A stretch of 64,000 nucleotides of DNA from Limnohabitans sp. Bal53 (GCF_003063355.1 NZ_NESH01000004.1:287256-351255); one strand, 5' to 3'. Positions 17,143 through 26,282 are shown, counted from the first letter of the stretch. The notes: generated from the sequence alone by a model not told the origin. A program made the numbers and translations.

Positions 17143-17580
17143 TCAGTAAGTGCTGACCAGCGGCATCTGGCCCGTGCGAACCGCCTCGGCCAGTTCGGTC
17201 TTGACCTGCTCGCGGGTCTTGCCCTGGGCCACCGGTTTAGCCGGGTAGCGGCCGGGGAAAAGTTCGTTGGCTTTCTTGCCGCTCTCTTGGTCGACCACGA
17301 TGTCGCCGGTGCGGATGGCTTCGGCCAGCTCGGCTTTGACTTGCTCGCGGGTCTTACCTTCGACGACCGGTTTGGCCGGGTAGCGGCCAGGGAAAAGTTC
17401 ATTGGCTTTTTGGCCAGTTTCACCATTGACCACGATGTCGCCGGTGCGGATGGCTTCGGCCAATTCAGCCTTGACCTGTTCGCGGGTTTTGGGGGCCGAG
17501 GCATCAAAGGCCAGGGCATGGCCAGCGGACAGGGCTGCCACCACGGCAAGGGTCAGGGCGGAGAGGGTATAGCGGTTCAT
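17143..17580 (-). CDS. DUF4148 periplasmic repeat protein
   Basis: A 145-residue secreted protein with a signal peptide (about residues 1-24, ending GHALA) and three DUF4148-type repeats. Each begins KTREQVK(A/T)ELAEA(I/V)RTG; the first two continue with DIVV, then KANELFPGRYPAKPV, while the last is cut short. DUF4148 proteins are abundant in Burkholderiales; their function is unknown. The start at 17580 follows AAGGAA by 7 bp. It diverges from the LysR-family gene at 17790, which is the natural candidate regulator. The near-identical repeats make this gene prone to unit gain or loss. Confidence 0.85.
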   Translation of the reverse strand: MNRYTLSALTLAVVAALSAGHALAFDASAPKTREQVKAELAEAIRTGDIVVNGETGQKANELFPGRYPAKPVVEGKTREQVKAELAEAIRTGDIVVDQESGKKANELFPGRYPAKPVAQGKTREQVKTELAEAVRTGQMPLVSTY

Positions 17581-17789
17581 GATTGGTTTCCTTTCGGTTT
17601 CAAGAAACGGCCGGTCTGTCAACATGACGGAGCTTCTGGCCGGGTCGATGGACCTTCGTGTGGAAAGCGCTGCATCGATGGGATGAACTTTAAAATTTCT
17701 TTTTCGAAAGAAAAATAGCTAATAAAACATTGGGTCATTTCCAAAAGAGAAATAATGCAAGCTCTTGAAGAGCCTGTAAGGAGCGCTGG

Positions 17790-18740
17790 ATGGACCGACT
17801 GCAGTCGATGCGTGTTTTTGAGAGCGTGGTGGACGAGGGCGGCTTTGCCGCTGCAGCGCGGGCGCTGGACATGTCGGCCCCCGTGGTCACCCGGCTCGTG
17901 GCCGACCTGGAAGAACACTTGGGCACGAGGCTGTTGCAGCGCTCCACTCGGCGCCTCTCACTCACCGAGGCTGGCCAGCAATACCTCAGCCGCATACGCC
18001 ACATCCTGCAGGACATCGATGAAGCCGATGCGATGGCGAGTTCGCACACCACCGAGATGGCCGGCGTGCTGCGAATCCAAGCGCCGCCCCTGCTGGCCAC
18101 CTATGTTGTCGCGCCTTTGCTGGGCCGCTTTCGCAGCCAGTACCCTGCGGTGCGGATCGAGCTGCATGTGTCGCCCGTGGCCGAGCCAGCCATTGAGGAC
18201 TTCGACATCACCTTGCTCGGCACCGATGACAACTTCGACGCTGACATCGTGGCGCGCAAGGTCATCGAGTCAGAAGCTTTCCTGGTCGCTTCGCCGGCTT
18301 ATCTGCAGCGCCGGGGGGAGCCACGCAGGCCAGAGGAGCTGGCGCACCATGATTGCCTGAGATCGAAATCGCCCCAAACCCGACCACGCATTTGGCGTTT
18401 GTGGAGTCCTCAACGAGAAGAACAATGGCAGGAGGTGGAGGTTCAGCCTGTTTTGTTGTCCAACCACATGGACACGCTGTTGCGCGCTGCGCTTGATGGC
18501 GCCGGCATCATGTCTTTGCCCTTGGATATCGCGGCACCTTACCTCTCACAAGGCACTTTGGTTCGGGTGCTCTCTCCCTGGATCACAGGGCGGCTGGCCT
18601 TGTATGCGGCATTGCCGAGCCGTAAGTTCATTCCCGACCGGACACGGGTTTTTCTGGAGTATCTGATCGAGCAAACAAAGCTTCAGACCGACAAGGCCTT
18701 GAAGGCATTCACTTCAACGAAAGCGGATTCCGTTGGTTGA
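17790..18740 (+). CDS. LysR-family transcriptional regulator
   Basis: A 316-residue LysR regulator. The N-terminal helix-turn-helix (residues 1-60) includes GGFAAAARALDMSAPVVTRLVADLEEHLG and STRRLSLTEAGQQYL. The rest is the type-2 periplasmic-binding-like effector domain. AAGGAG lies 7 bp upstream of the ATG. It is of the CrgA/DsdC-like short-effector group and regulates an unknown set of genes; the divergent DUF4148 gene is the nearest target. It is convergent with the TetR gene downstream. Confidence 0.85.
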   Translation: MDRLQSMRVFESVVDEGGFAAAARALDMSAPVVTRLVADLEEHLGTRLLQRSTRRLSLTEAGQQYLSRIRHILQDIDEADAMASSHTTEMAGVLRIQAPPLLATYVVAPLLGRFRSQYPAVRIELHVSPVAEPAIEDFDITLLGTDDNFDADIVARKVIESEAFLVASPAYLQRRGEPRRPEELAHHDCLRSKSPQTRPRIWRLWSPQREEQWQEVEVQPVLLSNHMDTLLRAALDGAGIMSLPLDIAAPYLSQGTLVRVLSPWITGRLALYAALPSRKFIPDRTRVFLEYLIEQTKLQTDKALKAFTSTKADSVG

Positions 18741-18840
18741 GCCACCGACGCACGCGGGCCGCGGTTCAGCCTGAAATTTTCAGATGCCTTCAAATGGAGA
18801 AAGCGTGTCGATGGACGCCTGCAGACTGACCATCGACGCG

Positions 18841-19434
18841 CTAGGTCGGTTCCATCACACGGGTTTGGAGTGCGTTTTTCATGAATGCGGCGGCTTGGTT
18901 GCTCAATCGGGGCAAATGGGCAATCTGGTCTTGCTCGATGTGCTGCAGCACCATTTCGTTGATTCCACCAATCAGCCCAGTGGCCAGCCATTGCGGGATC
19001 GGAGTTGAGCGATGGTTGGCGGCGGCCGCCAGAAGTACCCCCGCTAGTCTTTCCATTGCCAAGCGCCTGGCGACCAGCCCAGCAGGTCCAAGCGCAAGGA
19101 TCTCCACAAACAACGCGCGCAGTAGCAAGGGATTGGCGGCCAAGGTCTCCAGATAGAGCCTGATGGTCAGATCAATCTGCGAACTCCAATCTCGCTTGGG
19201 ATCGATGCTGGCACGCAGCGTGGCCTCGATCTTTTGCGCAGAGTGGTTGAACAGCGCGATCAGGCAGTCGGTCTTGTCCTTGAAGTATTGGTAGAAGGTC
19301 CTCTTGGACACATTCGCCTCGCGAACGATGTCTGAAGTCGTGAGTTGCGCGTACCCGTGAGCAGTGACCGCGCGTGCCATTCCCTCCAGCAACCGGGTGC
19401 GGTGTTCATCGTCAGGGATCTGTGGTCGGCTCAT
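18841..19434 (-). CDS. TetR-family repressor of the efflux operon
   Basis: A 197-residue TetR regulator. The DNA-binding part reads YAQLTTSDIVREANVSKRTFYQYF (about residues 27-50). The C-terminal ligand-binding half contains a run of hydrophobic helices. It diverges from a TolC/HlyD/ABC-2 efflux operon whose start lies 94 bp away. The shared region has two strong GGTACC-based palindromes, one overlapping the -35 box of the operon. This supports a classic arrangement: TetR represses itself and the efflux operon until a pump substrate binds. Confidence 0.88.
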   Translation of the reverse strand: MSRPQIPDDEHRTRLLEGMARAVTAHGYAQLTTSDIVREANVSKRTFYQYFKDKTDCLIALFNHSAQKIEATLRASIDPKRDWSSQIDLTIRLYLETLAANPLLLRALFVEILALGPAGLVARRLAMERLAGVLLAAAANHRSTPIPQWLATGLIGGINEMVLQHIEQDQIAHLPRLSNQAAAFMKNALQTRVMEPT

Positions 19435-19454
19435 GGTTCGAGTATCTCATGCTC

Positions 19455-19512
19455 GGTACTTGACAGTACCGAAAATCGGCGTAGAATTTTGATTATGGTA
19501 CCGATTGGTACC
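19455..19512 (+). promoter_or_regulatory. Efflux operon promoter with two TetR-type operators
   Basis: A near-consensus promoter reads TTGACA (19460-19465), 16-bp spacer, TAGAAT (19482-19487). The -35 box lies inside palindrome 1, GGTACTTGACAGTACC (19455-19470). Palindrome 2, GGTACCGATTGGTACC (19497-19512), covers the likely transcription start. Both have GGTAC(C) half-sites facing GTACC. Binding of the divergent TetR protein would block RNA polymerase. The ATG follows at 19528. Confidence 0.75.
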
Positions 19513-19527
19513 GAACTAGAGAATGCC

Positions 19528-20946
19528 ATGTTGAATCAACAAAATCGATTGCTTGCCAGGCTGACACTCAGTGCCTTGATGGGGGTGGCAGCTTGCCTTC
19601 CCACGCTGACACATGCCGAAGCTCTCAACTTCGAAGAAGCCGCCCATCGACTGCAAGCCAATTCAGATCGCCTGGCAATGACTCGCTTTTCTGTTGAGAG
19701 CGCACAATTAAAAGAGCAGGCCACTCGGCATCTGGGTGGTCCCGTGGTGACCGCAGGAGCTGCGGCTTTCCGCTTCCAGGGCGCCGTACAGGGCATTGAT
19801 CTGACCCCCCTGACGCACACGATCGGTTCGTCGATTGCAGCGTTGCCGGCGCCGCTGGCGGCCGGTCTGACACGCCTGCCGCCACTTCCGAACAGCCTCG
19901 ATCTGAGCACGCAGCGCAGTGGCAATACCTCATCAGTCTCGGCCATATTGCCGATCTACACCGGGGGCGCCACCACGGCAATCAAACAGGCCTTGCAAGC
20001 CAAAACCGAAGAGGCCCGGGCAGACGGCCGCCAGGTACAACAGGAAGTGTTCAATGAGTTCGTGCAGCGCTACTTCGGCGCCCAACTGGCTGAACGCGTC
20101 GCCGGATTGCGTGAAGTGGCCTACCGAACCGTCTCGGAGCATGACGCCGCCACGCAGCGAATGCTGGAAGCAGGTCTTGTCGCACAGGTCGAGCGACTAC
20201 AGGCTCGCGCAGCGATGGAGGATGCCAAGCGTAACGCCCTGAAGGCCCGGGATGACGCTGAATTAGCCTCGACGGCGTTGGCCAGAACCCTTCGCAACAA
20301 TGAGCGGATTCAACCGATGAGCCCGCTGTTCGTGATCAGTTCGCCGATCGAGCCGCTCGGCTACTTCACTGACGCGGCCCTGGAACGTCACCCGGGATTG
20401 GCCAAGGTGGCTGCCAAGAAGCGTGAAGCCGAGCAAATTCATGCGCTGGAAGAGTCTCAGAAGAAGCCTGCGGTGTTCGCCTTTGGCCAACGCCAACTGC
20501 GCTCCTCGGACCAGGCCAATTGGGTTGTGGGCGTCGGGGTCAGCTGGAGGTTGTGGGGTGGCGTGGACCGCTCCTTAATGAGCGAAGCCTCTCACCGGCT
20601 CATCGAGATGGCGGACAGCCAGGACAAGCAAGCCCGAAATGACATTGCCTTGCTGGTCGAGAAACGTTGGATGGCCGTCGACCAAACCCGGCGCCAGTTC
20701 CTTGCGCTGACCCCGAGTCTGGAGTTGGCCAATGCAGTCCTCCAACTCAAGACCAAGGGCCAGAAGGCGGGTACCAACTCCACGCTGGAACTGATCGACG
20801 CCGAAGTGAACCTGGCCAAAGCCAAAACGGAACAGGCGCAAGCGGCTTACGACTATGTCAAGGCGCTCGCCGATCTCCTTGAAGTGTCTGGCCTGTCCGA
20901 TCAATTCGGCAGTTACATGGCTCGTGCCGATCTGAAAGTGCAATGA
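19528..20946 (+). CDS. TolC-family outer-membrane channel
   Basis: A 472-residue outer-membrane efflux protein. It has a signal peptide (about residues 1-31, ending LTHA) and two long helical halves (OEP domains). Start at 19528 (MLNQQNRLLARL) gives a proper signal peptide; an upstream in-frame ATG at 19495 would fall within the operator region. It is the first gene of a four-gene operon with a HlyD-type adaptor and two ABC-2 permeases, so it should form the outer channel of a tripartite exporter. Substrate unknown. Confidence 0.85.
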   Translation: MLNQQNRLLARLTLSALMGVAACLPTLTHAEALNFEEAAHRLQANSDRLAMTRFSVESAQLKEQATRHLGGPVVTAGAAAFRFQGAVQGIDLTPLTHTIGSSIAALPAPLAAGLTRLPPLPNSLDLSTQRSGNTSSVSAILPIYTGGATTAIKQALQAKTEEARADGRQVQQEVFNEFVQRYFGAQLAERVAGLREVAYRTVSEHDAATQRMLEAGLVAQVERLQARAAMEDAKRNALKARDDAELASTALARTLRNNERIQPMSPLFVISSPIEPLGYFTDAALERHPGLAKVAAKKREAEQIHALEESQKKPAVFAFGQRQLRSSDQANWVVGVGVSWRLWGGVDRSLMSEASHRLIEMADSQDKQARNDIALLVEKRWMAVDQTRRQFLALTPSLELANAVLQLKTKGQKAGTNSTLELIDAEVNLAKAKTEQAQAAYDYVKALADLLEVSGLSDQFGSYMARADLKVQ

Positions 20947-20947
20947 G

Positions 20948-21916
20948 ATGAACAAGAAACTACCCATCACTCTGGCCATCATCGGCGCAGTCACCGTTCT
21001 CAGCGTGGGCCTATGGAAGGCCCAACAGCCTGGCGCCGAGGCGTTCCAGGGGCAAATGGAGGTTCAGGAAGTAGACGTCGCTTCCAAGGTCAGTGCCCGG
21101 ATCGCGGACATCTTGGTCAAGGAAGGGGATGTCATCACGGTCGGCTCGCCGCTGATTCGCCTGGACAGTCCTGAGGTGACCGCAAAACTGGCGCAGGCCA
21201 CTGCGGCCCAGGAGGCTGCGCAGGCCACCGCGGCCAAGGCACAAAATGGCGCCCGCCCCCAGGAGGTGGAAATCGCCCGTCTGAACTGGCAGCGCGCATT
21301 GGCGGCGGCGGACCTGGCACAGGCGTCGTTCAAGCGGATCGAAGGATTGGCCAGGGACGGCTTGATCGCTGCGCAAAAGCGCGACGAGGCCGAAGCCAAT
21401 TTCAAGACAGCCCGCGATCAAGCCCTGGCTGCACAGGCCCAATACGAGATGGCTCGCGCCGGGGCCCGTGCCGAGGACAAGCAAGCTGCCGCCGCACAGG
21501 CGCGTCAATTGGCTGGAGTCGTAGCTGAAGTCCAGGCGGCCAAGGCCGAGACGGAACTCAAGAGCCCAGTGGCCGGCGAAGTCGTCAAGGTGCTGGGGCG
21601 CGTGGGTGAAATTTCGCCCCAAGGCGTCCCCGTGGTCACGGTTGCCAACATGGCAGATCAGTGGGTGGTGCTCAACGTGCGCGAAGACAAACTCGACAAG
21701 TTCGCCGTCGGCAAAGAATTCGATGCCACCTTGCCTGCCCTGAAAGGCCGTAAGGTTCGCTTCAAGGTCTACCGGGCAGCAGTCCTGCCTGATTTCGCCA
21801 CGTGGCGTGCCACCAGGTCCGATCAGGGCTTTGACATCAAGACCTTCGAGGTGCGTGCCCGCCCGTCCCAAATGATTGAGGGCGTTCGCCCTGGCATGTC
21901 CGTGCTGGTCGAGTGA
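20948..21916 (+). CDS. HlyD/YbhG-type efflux adaptor protein
   Basis: A 322-residue membrane-fusion protein with one N-terminal transmembrane anchor (about residues 5-25). The lipoyl/biotinyl-like part is split (VASKVSARIADILVKEGDV and LKSPVAGEVVKVLGRVGE) around a long Ala/Gln-rich coiled-coil hairpin (about residues 75-200). It begins 1 bp after the channel gene stop. It resembles YbhG/YhiI adaptors, which link ABC-2 type permeases to TolC. The first structural gene order (channel, adaptor, permease, permease) is consistent with a YbhFSR-like exporter. Confidence 0.87.
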   Translation: MNKKLPITLAIIGAVTVLSVGLWKAQQPGAEAFQGQMEVQEVDVASKVSARIADILVKEGDVITVGSPLIRLDSPEVTAKLAQATAAQEAAQATAAKAQNGARPQEVEIARLNWQRALAAADLAQASFKRIEGLARDGLIAAQKRDEAEANFKTARDQALAAQAQYEMARAGARAEDKQAAAAQARQLAGVVAEVQAAKAETELKSPVAGEVVKVLGRVGEISPQGVPVVTVANMADQWVVLNVREDKLDKFAVGKEFDATLPALKGRKVRFKVYRAAVLPDFATWRATRSDQGFDIKTFEVRARPSQMIEGVRPGMSVLVE

Positions 21917-21923
21917 ATTGACC

Positions 21924-23096
21924 ATGCGCCACTTCTTCAACAGCACCAGGCGGGAGGTCCATCGCCTTGGTCAAAGTCCCTGGGACTTGGCGATGGTGAC
22001 GTGGGTGCCTGTATTGGCCGTGGTGTTGGTCGTTTGGATATTCTCAAGCGCCATCCCCAGGAATCTGCCTGTTGGCGTGATGGATGAAGACCATTCCGCG
22101 CTATCGCGACAACTGGTCCGCATGCTCAACGCCTCGCCTGGCATGCAAGTGGTGGACGAATTCGACAGCGAGTCCTCGGTCCAACTTGCCCTAAGAGAGG
22201 TGCGGGTCTACGGGATGATCAACATCCCCCGGGACTTCGAGAGAGACATCAAGCGTGGGATAAAGGCGGAGGTCATTCTGCGTCACAACGCTCAGTTCGC
22301 CACGCATTCGAGTCTGCTGCAGCGGGATGTACGCACGGTGGTTGGGACCCTGGCCGCCGGCATCGAAATGTCTGCTCGAAACAAGCGAGGTGAATCGGCC
22401 CAACAGGCCAAGGTCAGCTTTAACCCGATCCAAATCCAATCAATCGCGTTGTTCAACGGGTCTGGCAACTACGAAAAGTACCTGACTGCCGCCGCGATCC
22501 CCGCCATCCTTCACATCCTCGCGATGACGGCTGGGGCATGGGCGGTCGGCCGTGAGTTCAGGGATAGGACGCTGGGGCAGTGGCTGCAGCACGAGGGGCC
22601 GCGGGCCGTCGGAGCAGCCCTGCTGGGCAAGCTGGCGATTCCTTGGGTGACTCTGACCAGCGTGGGAGCCGCAGCGCTCTGGTACATCACGGCCGGGCGT
22701 GGCTGGGACATCTCTGGGAGCCTTCTCTGGATCTTCTTGGCCATGACCTTACTGATGGCGCTATCGCTGGCCGCGGGTGCAGCGGCGGCCACTCTGACCA
22801 AGTCCTTGCGCACTGCGTTGTCCGTCACGGGGCTTTTGACCGCCCCGGCATTCGCGTTCAGCGGTATGAGTTTCCCGCTGAGTGCGATGCCTGACAGTGC
22901 TCGAATGTGGGCGACCTCAATGCCGTTCACCCACTACATCCGATTGCAGACCGAGCAATTGCTGATGGGCTTAACCTTCGGCGCGAGTGCCGCCACACCT
23001 GCTGTATTCCTGCTGGCCACCCTCGGGTTGCTCGGGCTGGCGGCCTTGGGCTTGGTCCAGGCTCGCGACAAGCCATCGACCTGGGGAGCGCGTTGA
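21924..23096 (+). CDS. ABC-2 type transporter permease, first subunit
   Basis: A 390-residue permease of the YbhS/YhhJ group. One N-terminal transmembrane helix (VLAVVLVVWIFSSAIP) is followed by a periplasmic domain (about residues 45-180, with VGVMDEDHSALSRQLVRML) and then five C-terminal helices. The start at 21924 follows the adaptor stop by 7 bp. It pairs with the similar downstream permease. No ABC ATPase gene is present in this operon, which is unusual: YbhFSR-type systems need one. Confidence 0.85.
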   Translation: MRHFFNSTRREVHRLGQSPWDLAMVTWVPVLAVVLVVWIFSSAIPRNLPVGVMDEDHSALSRQLVRMLNASPGMQVVDEFDSESSVQLALREVRVYGMINIPRDFERDIKRGIKAEVILRHNAQFATHSSLLQRDVRTVVGTLAAGIEMSARNKRGESAQQAKVSFNPIQIQSIALFNGSGNYEKYLTAAAIPAILHILAMTAGAWAVGREFRDRTLGQWLQHEGPRAVGAALLGKLAIPWVTLTSVGAAALWYITAGRGWDISGSLLWIFLAMTLLMALSLAAGAAAATLTKSLRTALSVTGLLTAPAFAFSGMSFPLSAMPDSARMWATSMPFTHYIRLQTEQLLMGLTFGASAATPAVFLLATLGLLGLAALGLVQARDKPSTWGAR

Positions 23097-23097
23097 C

Positions 23098-24237
23098 ATG
23101 ACCTCGCACCATCCCACTTCGCTGAGGTCAGGGTTCGTCGCAACGCTGAGGGACGTCTTGCGCGACAAGGGCGCATTGATGATCTTTGTGGCTGCGCCCC
23201 TGTTCTATGCTTTCTTCTACCCCTGGTTCTTTGGCCCGGAGGTCGTGACCCGGATCCCGGTGGCGGTTGTCGACCAGGATCACTCGGCGCTTTCACGCTC
23301 GATTCATCGTCTGGCACTTGCCAATCCTCGCATCGAGGTCAAGGCAGTTGGGGCGGATGAGCGAGCCGCGCAAGCCGCCATGAGCCGTGGTGAGATTGAT
23401 GGCTATCTGGTCCTGCCCGACGACCTGAAAGCCCATGTTGCCAGGGGAATGCCCGCTATGGTGACCGTGGTCTCGAACGGGGCCTATCCCCTCATCAGCA
23501 AGGCAGTTCAGTACGGCTTTTCTGAGGCCGTGGGCGCAGCCTCGGCAGGTGTTGAGATCAGGCAGCGAGAGGCCAAAGGACAGAGTCCCCGCCAAGCCGG
23601 CGAGAGCCGCACTCCCGTGGATTTCCGGGCCATGGCGCTGTTCAACCCTACAGAAGGCTATAGCAGCTTCATTGTTCCTGCCGTTGCCTTGTTCATCATG
23701 CACCAGACCCTCCTGATGGGCGTGGGTATGCTGGTGGCGACCTGGGTCGAACGAGGCGCGGCTCATGCCAGTCCAATGGCCTGGATCGGGCGCTGGCTGG
23801 CATTCCTGTTGCCGGGATTGGTGTCTGGCCTGTTCTATTTCGGATGGGTCTTTTGGCTCTACGGTTACCCTCGCGCTAACAACGTGGCTGGCTCCCTAGT
23901 TTTCCTGGTCCTGTACGTGTCGGCCATCGTGACGCTGGGGTCACTTGTGGGCCTGTGGTGTAGAGATCGCGAACGGGTCCTTCAAGTCCTGCTTTTTTCG
24001 ACATTGCCGATGGTGTTTCTTGCCGGATTTTCCTGGCCGCCAGAAGCGTTGCCGCTCCCGTTGCAGTATCTGCGGTGGTTGATACCGACAACGTCTGGAG
24101 TGCAGGCTGCATTGCGCCTGAATCAAATGGGAGCCCCTCTGCAAAGCGTGATGCCCTATCTCGGTTGCCTGTTGGCACTGACCGTGGTGGCCGGCAGCTT
24201 CGTCTTGAAATTCGGCGGTAAGCCGCAGGGCGATTGA
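23098..24237 (+). CDS. ABC-2 type transporter permease, second subunit
   Basis: A 379-residue permease paralogous to the upstream one. It has an N-terminal helix (LMIFVAAPLFYAFFYPWFF), a periplasmic domain starting VAVVDQDHSALSRSIHRL, and five to six C-terminal helices. The motif DQDHSALSR corresponds to DEDHSALSR in the neighbour, showing that the two arose by duplication. ATG at 23098 is 1 bp after the preceding stop. The two probably form a heterodimer through which the substrate passes from the inner membrane to adaptor and channel. Last gene of the operon. Confidence 0.85.
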   Translation: MTSHHPTSLRSGFVATLRDVLRDKGALMIFVAAPLFYAFFYPWFFGPEVVTRIPVAVVDQDHSALSRSIHRLALANPRIEVKAVGADERAAQAAMSRGEIDGYLVLPDDLKAHVARGMPAMVTVVSNGAYPLISKAVQYGFSEAVGAASAGVEIRQREAKGQSPRQAGESRTPVDFRAMALFNPTEGYSSFIVPAVALFIMHQTLLMGVGMLVATWVERGAAHASPMAWIGRWLAFLLPGLVSGLFYFGWVFWLYGYPRANNVAGSLVFLVLYVSAIVTLGSLVGLWCRDRERVLQVLLFSTLPMVFLAGFSWPPEALPLPLQYLRWLIPTTSGVQAALRLNQMGAPLQSVMPYLGCLLALTVVAGSFVLKFGGKPQGD

Positions 24238-24581
24238 GGACGGAGATACTTGCACACGCGCAGGCAATGGGCTGCTGTGAAGGCACGCTGCTGGTTCGAG
24301 GAAGAGCCACGCGTCGACTTCATCCGCAATATCGCCCCCTGGGACGCCGACGATCTGGACGCTGATCGCAGCCGAGGATTGCGATTGGACCCTGAGCGGC
24401 CGTTGATCAAAGTTCTGCTGATGGCAGCTTCTGGCCGGTAGCAGCCAGCAGGTCTGAGCCAACGATAGTTCCCGTTGCGACGCCGATATCCTCAGCTGCC
24501 AGCCTGTGGCCTGTCGGTATGCGTTAAGAACCAAGGGACCGCAGAGGTCCCCCGCGTCAGCCCTCCGCTGCGTTCAAGCCA
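24238..24581. other. Gene-free region between convergent genes, with a hairpin
   Basis: No gene is supported. GGGACC (24535-24540) pairs with GGTCCC (24546-24551). Read on the minus strand the hairpin is followed by TTGGTTCTT, so it may terminate the truncated PBP gene. The region also carries the word TTCTGGCCGGTAGC (about 24429), which recurs near 35770 and is of the dispersed intergenic type. Confidence 0.5.
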
Positions 24582-25421
24582 TCACTTGCCGAACCACTTG
24601 GCCACGTACTGCCATGTGCGCAGCAACAGACCGGCGCGCTCCACATCGGCCTGCGCCACGAGCGGGGTTTCGCCCAGCGGCTTGCCGTTCGAGGTGGCGA
24701 CCACCTTGCCGACCACGGCGCCCTTGGCCACGGGCGCTTCCAGGCCCGGTTTCAGTTCCACCGTGGCCTGCACCTGCTGGCCGCGTGGCACGGTAAGCAT
24801 CCATGGCGCGCCCAGGACCGCACCCACGGTGTCGGCCTTGCCAAAGCTCACCTTGGCCGTTGTGACCACTGCACCTGGCTGGATCGGGACAGCTTTTTCG
24901 AAGCTGCCAAAGCCCCAGCCGAGCAGCGTGCGCGTGTGGTCGGCTCGTGCCTGTGCGCTGTGGGTGTTGAGGATGACCGAGATCAAGCGCATATCGTTGC
25001 GCTTGGACGAAGTGACCAGGCAATAACCGGCCTCAGCGGTGTGGCCGGTCTTGAGGCCGTCCACAGTGGGGTCGGTGTAGAGCAGGGCGTTGCGGTTGCC
25101 TTGCTTGATGCCGTTGTATTTGAAATCGTGTTCGGCGTAGATGGGGTAGTACTCGGCGCTGTCGCGAATGATGGCGCGCGCCAGTATGGCGAGGTCACGC
25201 GCGGAGGACTTGTGCTCCGGATCGGGCAGACCCGTAGGGTTGACGAACTGGGTGTACGTCATACCAAGGCGCTGGGCCTCGGCGTTCATCAGCTTGGCAA
25301 AGCCGGCCTCTGAACCGGCCATGTGTTCGGCAATCGCTTTGGAGGCATCGTTGCCTGACTGGATGACAATGCCGCGCAGGATGTCAATGACGGTGGCCTG
25401 GCTATTGAGCGGCAGGTACAT
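24582..25421 (-). pseudogene. D-alanyl-D-alanine carboxypeptidase, 5'-truncated
   Basis: The frame gives 279 residues of a class A low-molecular-weight PBP (DacC/PBP5/6-like). The SGN motif (IVIQSGNDAS) and the KTG motif (DGLKTGHTAEAG) are present, as is the C-terminal beta domain and a short amphipathic tail (TWQYVAKWFGK). The signal peptide and the catalytic SxxK motif, normally about 60 residues before SGN, are missing: upstream of Met at 25421 the frame reads unrelated sequence (HPASQDFLSGTES). Without the serine nucleophile it cannot act as a peptidase. About 100 N-terminal residues have been lost by rearrangement. Confidence 0.75.
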
Positions 25422-25541
25422 GCACGACTCGGTGCCCGAGAGAAAGTCTTGGCTTGCAGGGTGTGGTTCGGTAGAGCATCGATTGTCGCGGATTGGGGGC
25501 GGGTTTCTTGGGATGGCTGCCGATTGGCAGTCACCGCCGCT

Positions 25542-26219
25542 TCAGCGCCGCTCTGCCTCGCGCCAGCTGGCCGCGCCCAGCAAGATGATCTGCAACTGCT
25601 GTACGAAGTCCTGCACCATCGCCTGCTCGGACTGAGGCTCGTCGGCGGGCAGATCCAGAACCTCGGGGGCGGCGGCCAGCAGGGTGTTGACCATCAGGCC
25701 GCAGACCATGTGCAGGCTGGCCTGCGACAGGCCCTGGTAGGCCTCCAGCGGCGCCAGGTCGCGTGCCGTGTCGTCCACAAAACGCTGCACCTCGTGGCGG
25801 ATCGCCAGCCGCAGCACCCGGCTGCCACCCGCGCGCTCGCTCGAGATGAAGCGGAACAGCACCCGGTTGTCGCGCACGTACTGCAGGTACACCTGCACCG
25901 ACTGGCGCACCACGCTGGTCTGGGCCGAACTCGGCTGGCGCGCCTGGCGCAGCAGGCCGCGAAGCGTGGCCCCCACCTCGTCCACCAGGCTCAGGCCCAG
26001 CTCGTCTGGGCTGCGAAAGTGCCGGTAAAACGCATTGGGCACCATGCCGGCCTCGCGCGCGATCTCGCGGATGCCCAGGCTGGTGAAGCTGCGTCCCTCG
26101 CCGATCAACCGCAGCGCGGCCTGCACCAGGCTTTGGCGGGTCAGGTCCTTGCGGTCTTGCCGGCTCAGCGGCGGCTCGGGCGTGGCGGGGGCGGGGGTGT
26201 CGGGACGGGCGTTCGGCAT
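25542..26219 (-). CDS. FabR-like TetR-family repressor
   Basis: A 225-residue TetR-type regulator closest in pattern to E. coli FabR. The N-terminal domain reads FTSLGIREIAREAGMVPNAF then YRHFRSPDELGLSLVDEVG, and the C-terminal half has VLFRFISSERAGGS and RHEVQRFVDD. FabR senses acyl chains and represses unsaturated fatty-acid genes. This gene diverges from a fatty-acid operon, with a perfect 16-bp palindrome between. The start at 26219 sits 28 bp from the palindrome. I infer that it represses the fatty-acid operon and itself. A 146-residue upstream extension in frame is unlikely. Confidence 0.82.
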   Translation of the reverse strand: MPNARPDTPAPATPEPPLSRQDRKDLTRQSLVQAALRLIGEGRSFTSLGIREIAREAGMVPNAFYRHFRSPDELGLSLVDEVGATLRGLLRQARQPSSAQTSVVRQSVQVYLQYVRDNRVLFRFISSERAGGSRVLRLAIRHEVQRFVDDTARDLAPLEAYQGLSQASLHMVCGLMVNTLLAAAPEVLDLPADEPQSEQAMVQDFVQQLQIILLGAASWREAERR

Positions 26220-26247
26220 GGACGGATTTGGCGGTTTGGGTTTTTCG

Positions 26248-26263
26248 GTGTACGATCGTACAC
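26248..26263. promoter_or_regulatory. Perfect palindromic operator for the FabR-like repressor
   Basis: GTGTACGATCGTACAC is a perfect 16-bp palindrome placed between the FabR-like gene (start 26219) and the fatty-acid operon (start 26283). Its GTAC-containing half-sites resemble the FabR recognition sequence known from E. coli. It lies 20 bp upstream of the SDR ATG, so bound repressor would block transcription initiation. Confidence 0.75.
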
Positions 26264-26282
26264 AAACAAAGGAGCCCTGTCC

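Noticed and set aside
24250..24441. A 63-codon plus-strand frame after the permease gene
   Set aside because: No ribosome site, no recognisable protein, and it overlaps dispersed-repeat words.
25449..26282. Extension of the FabG-like gene to an upstream start at 25449
   Set aside because: The extension would cover the FabR-like gene and the operator. The ATG at 26283 has a good ribosome site and matches the protein start.
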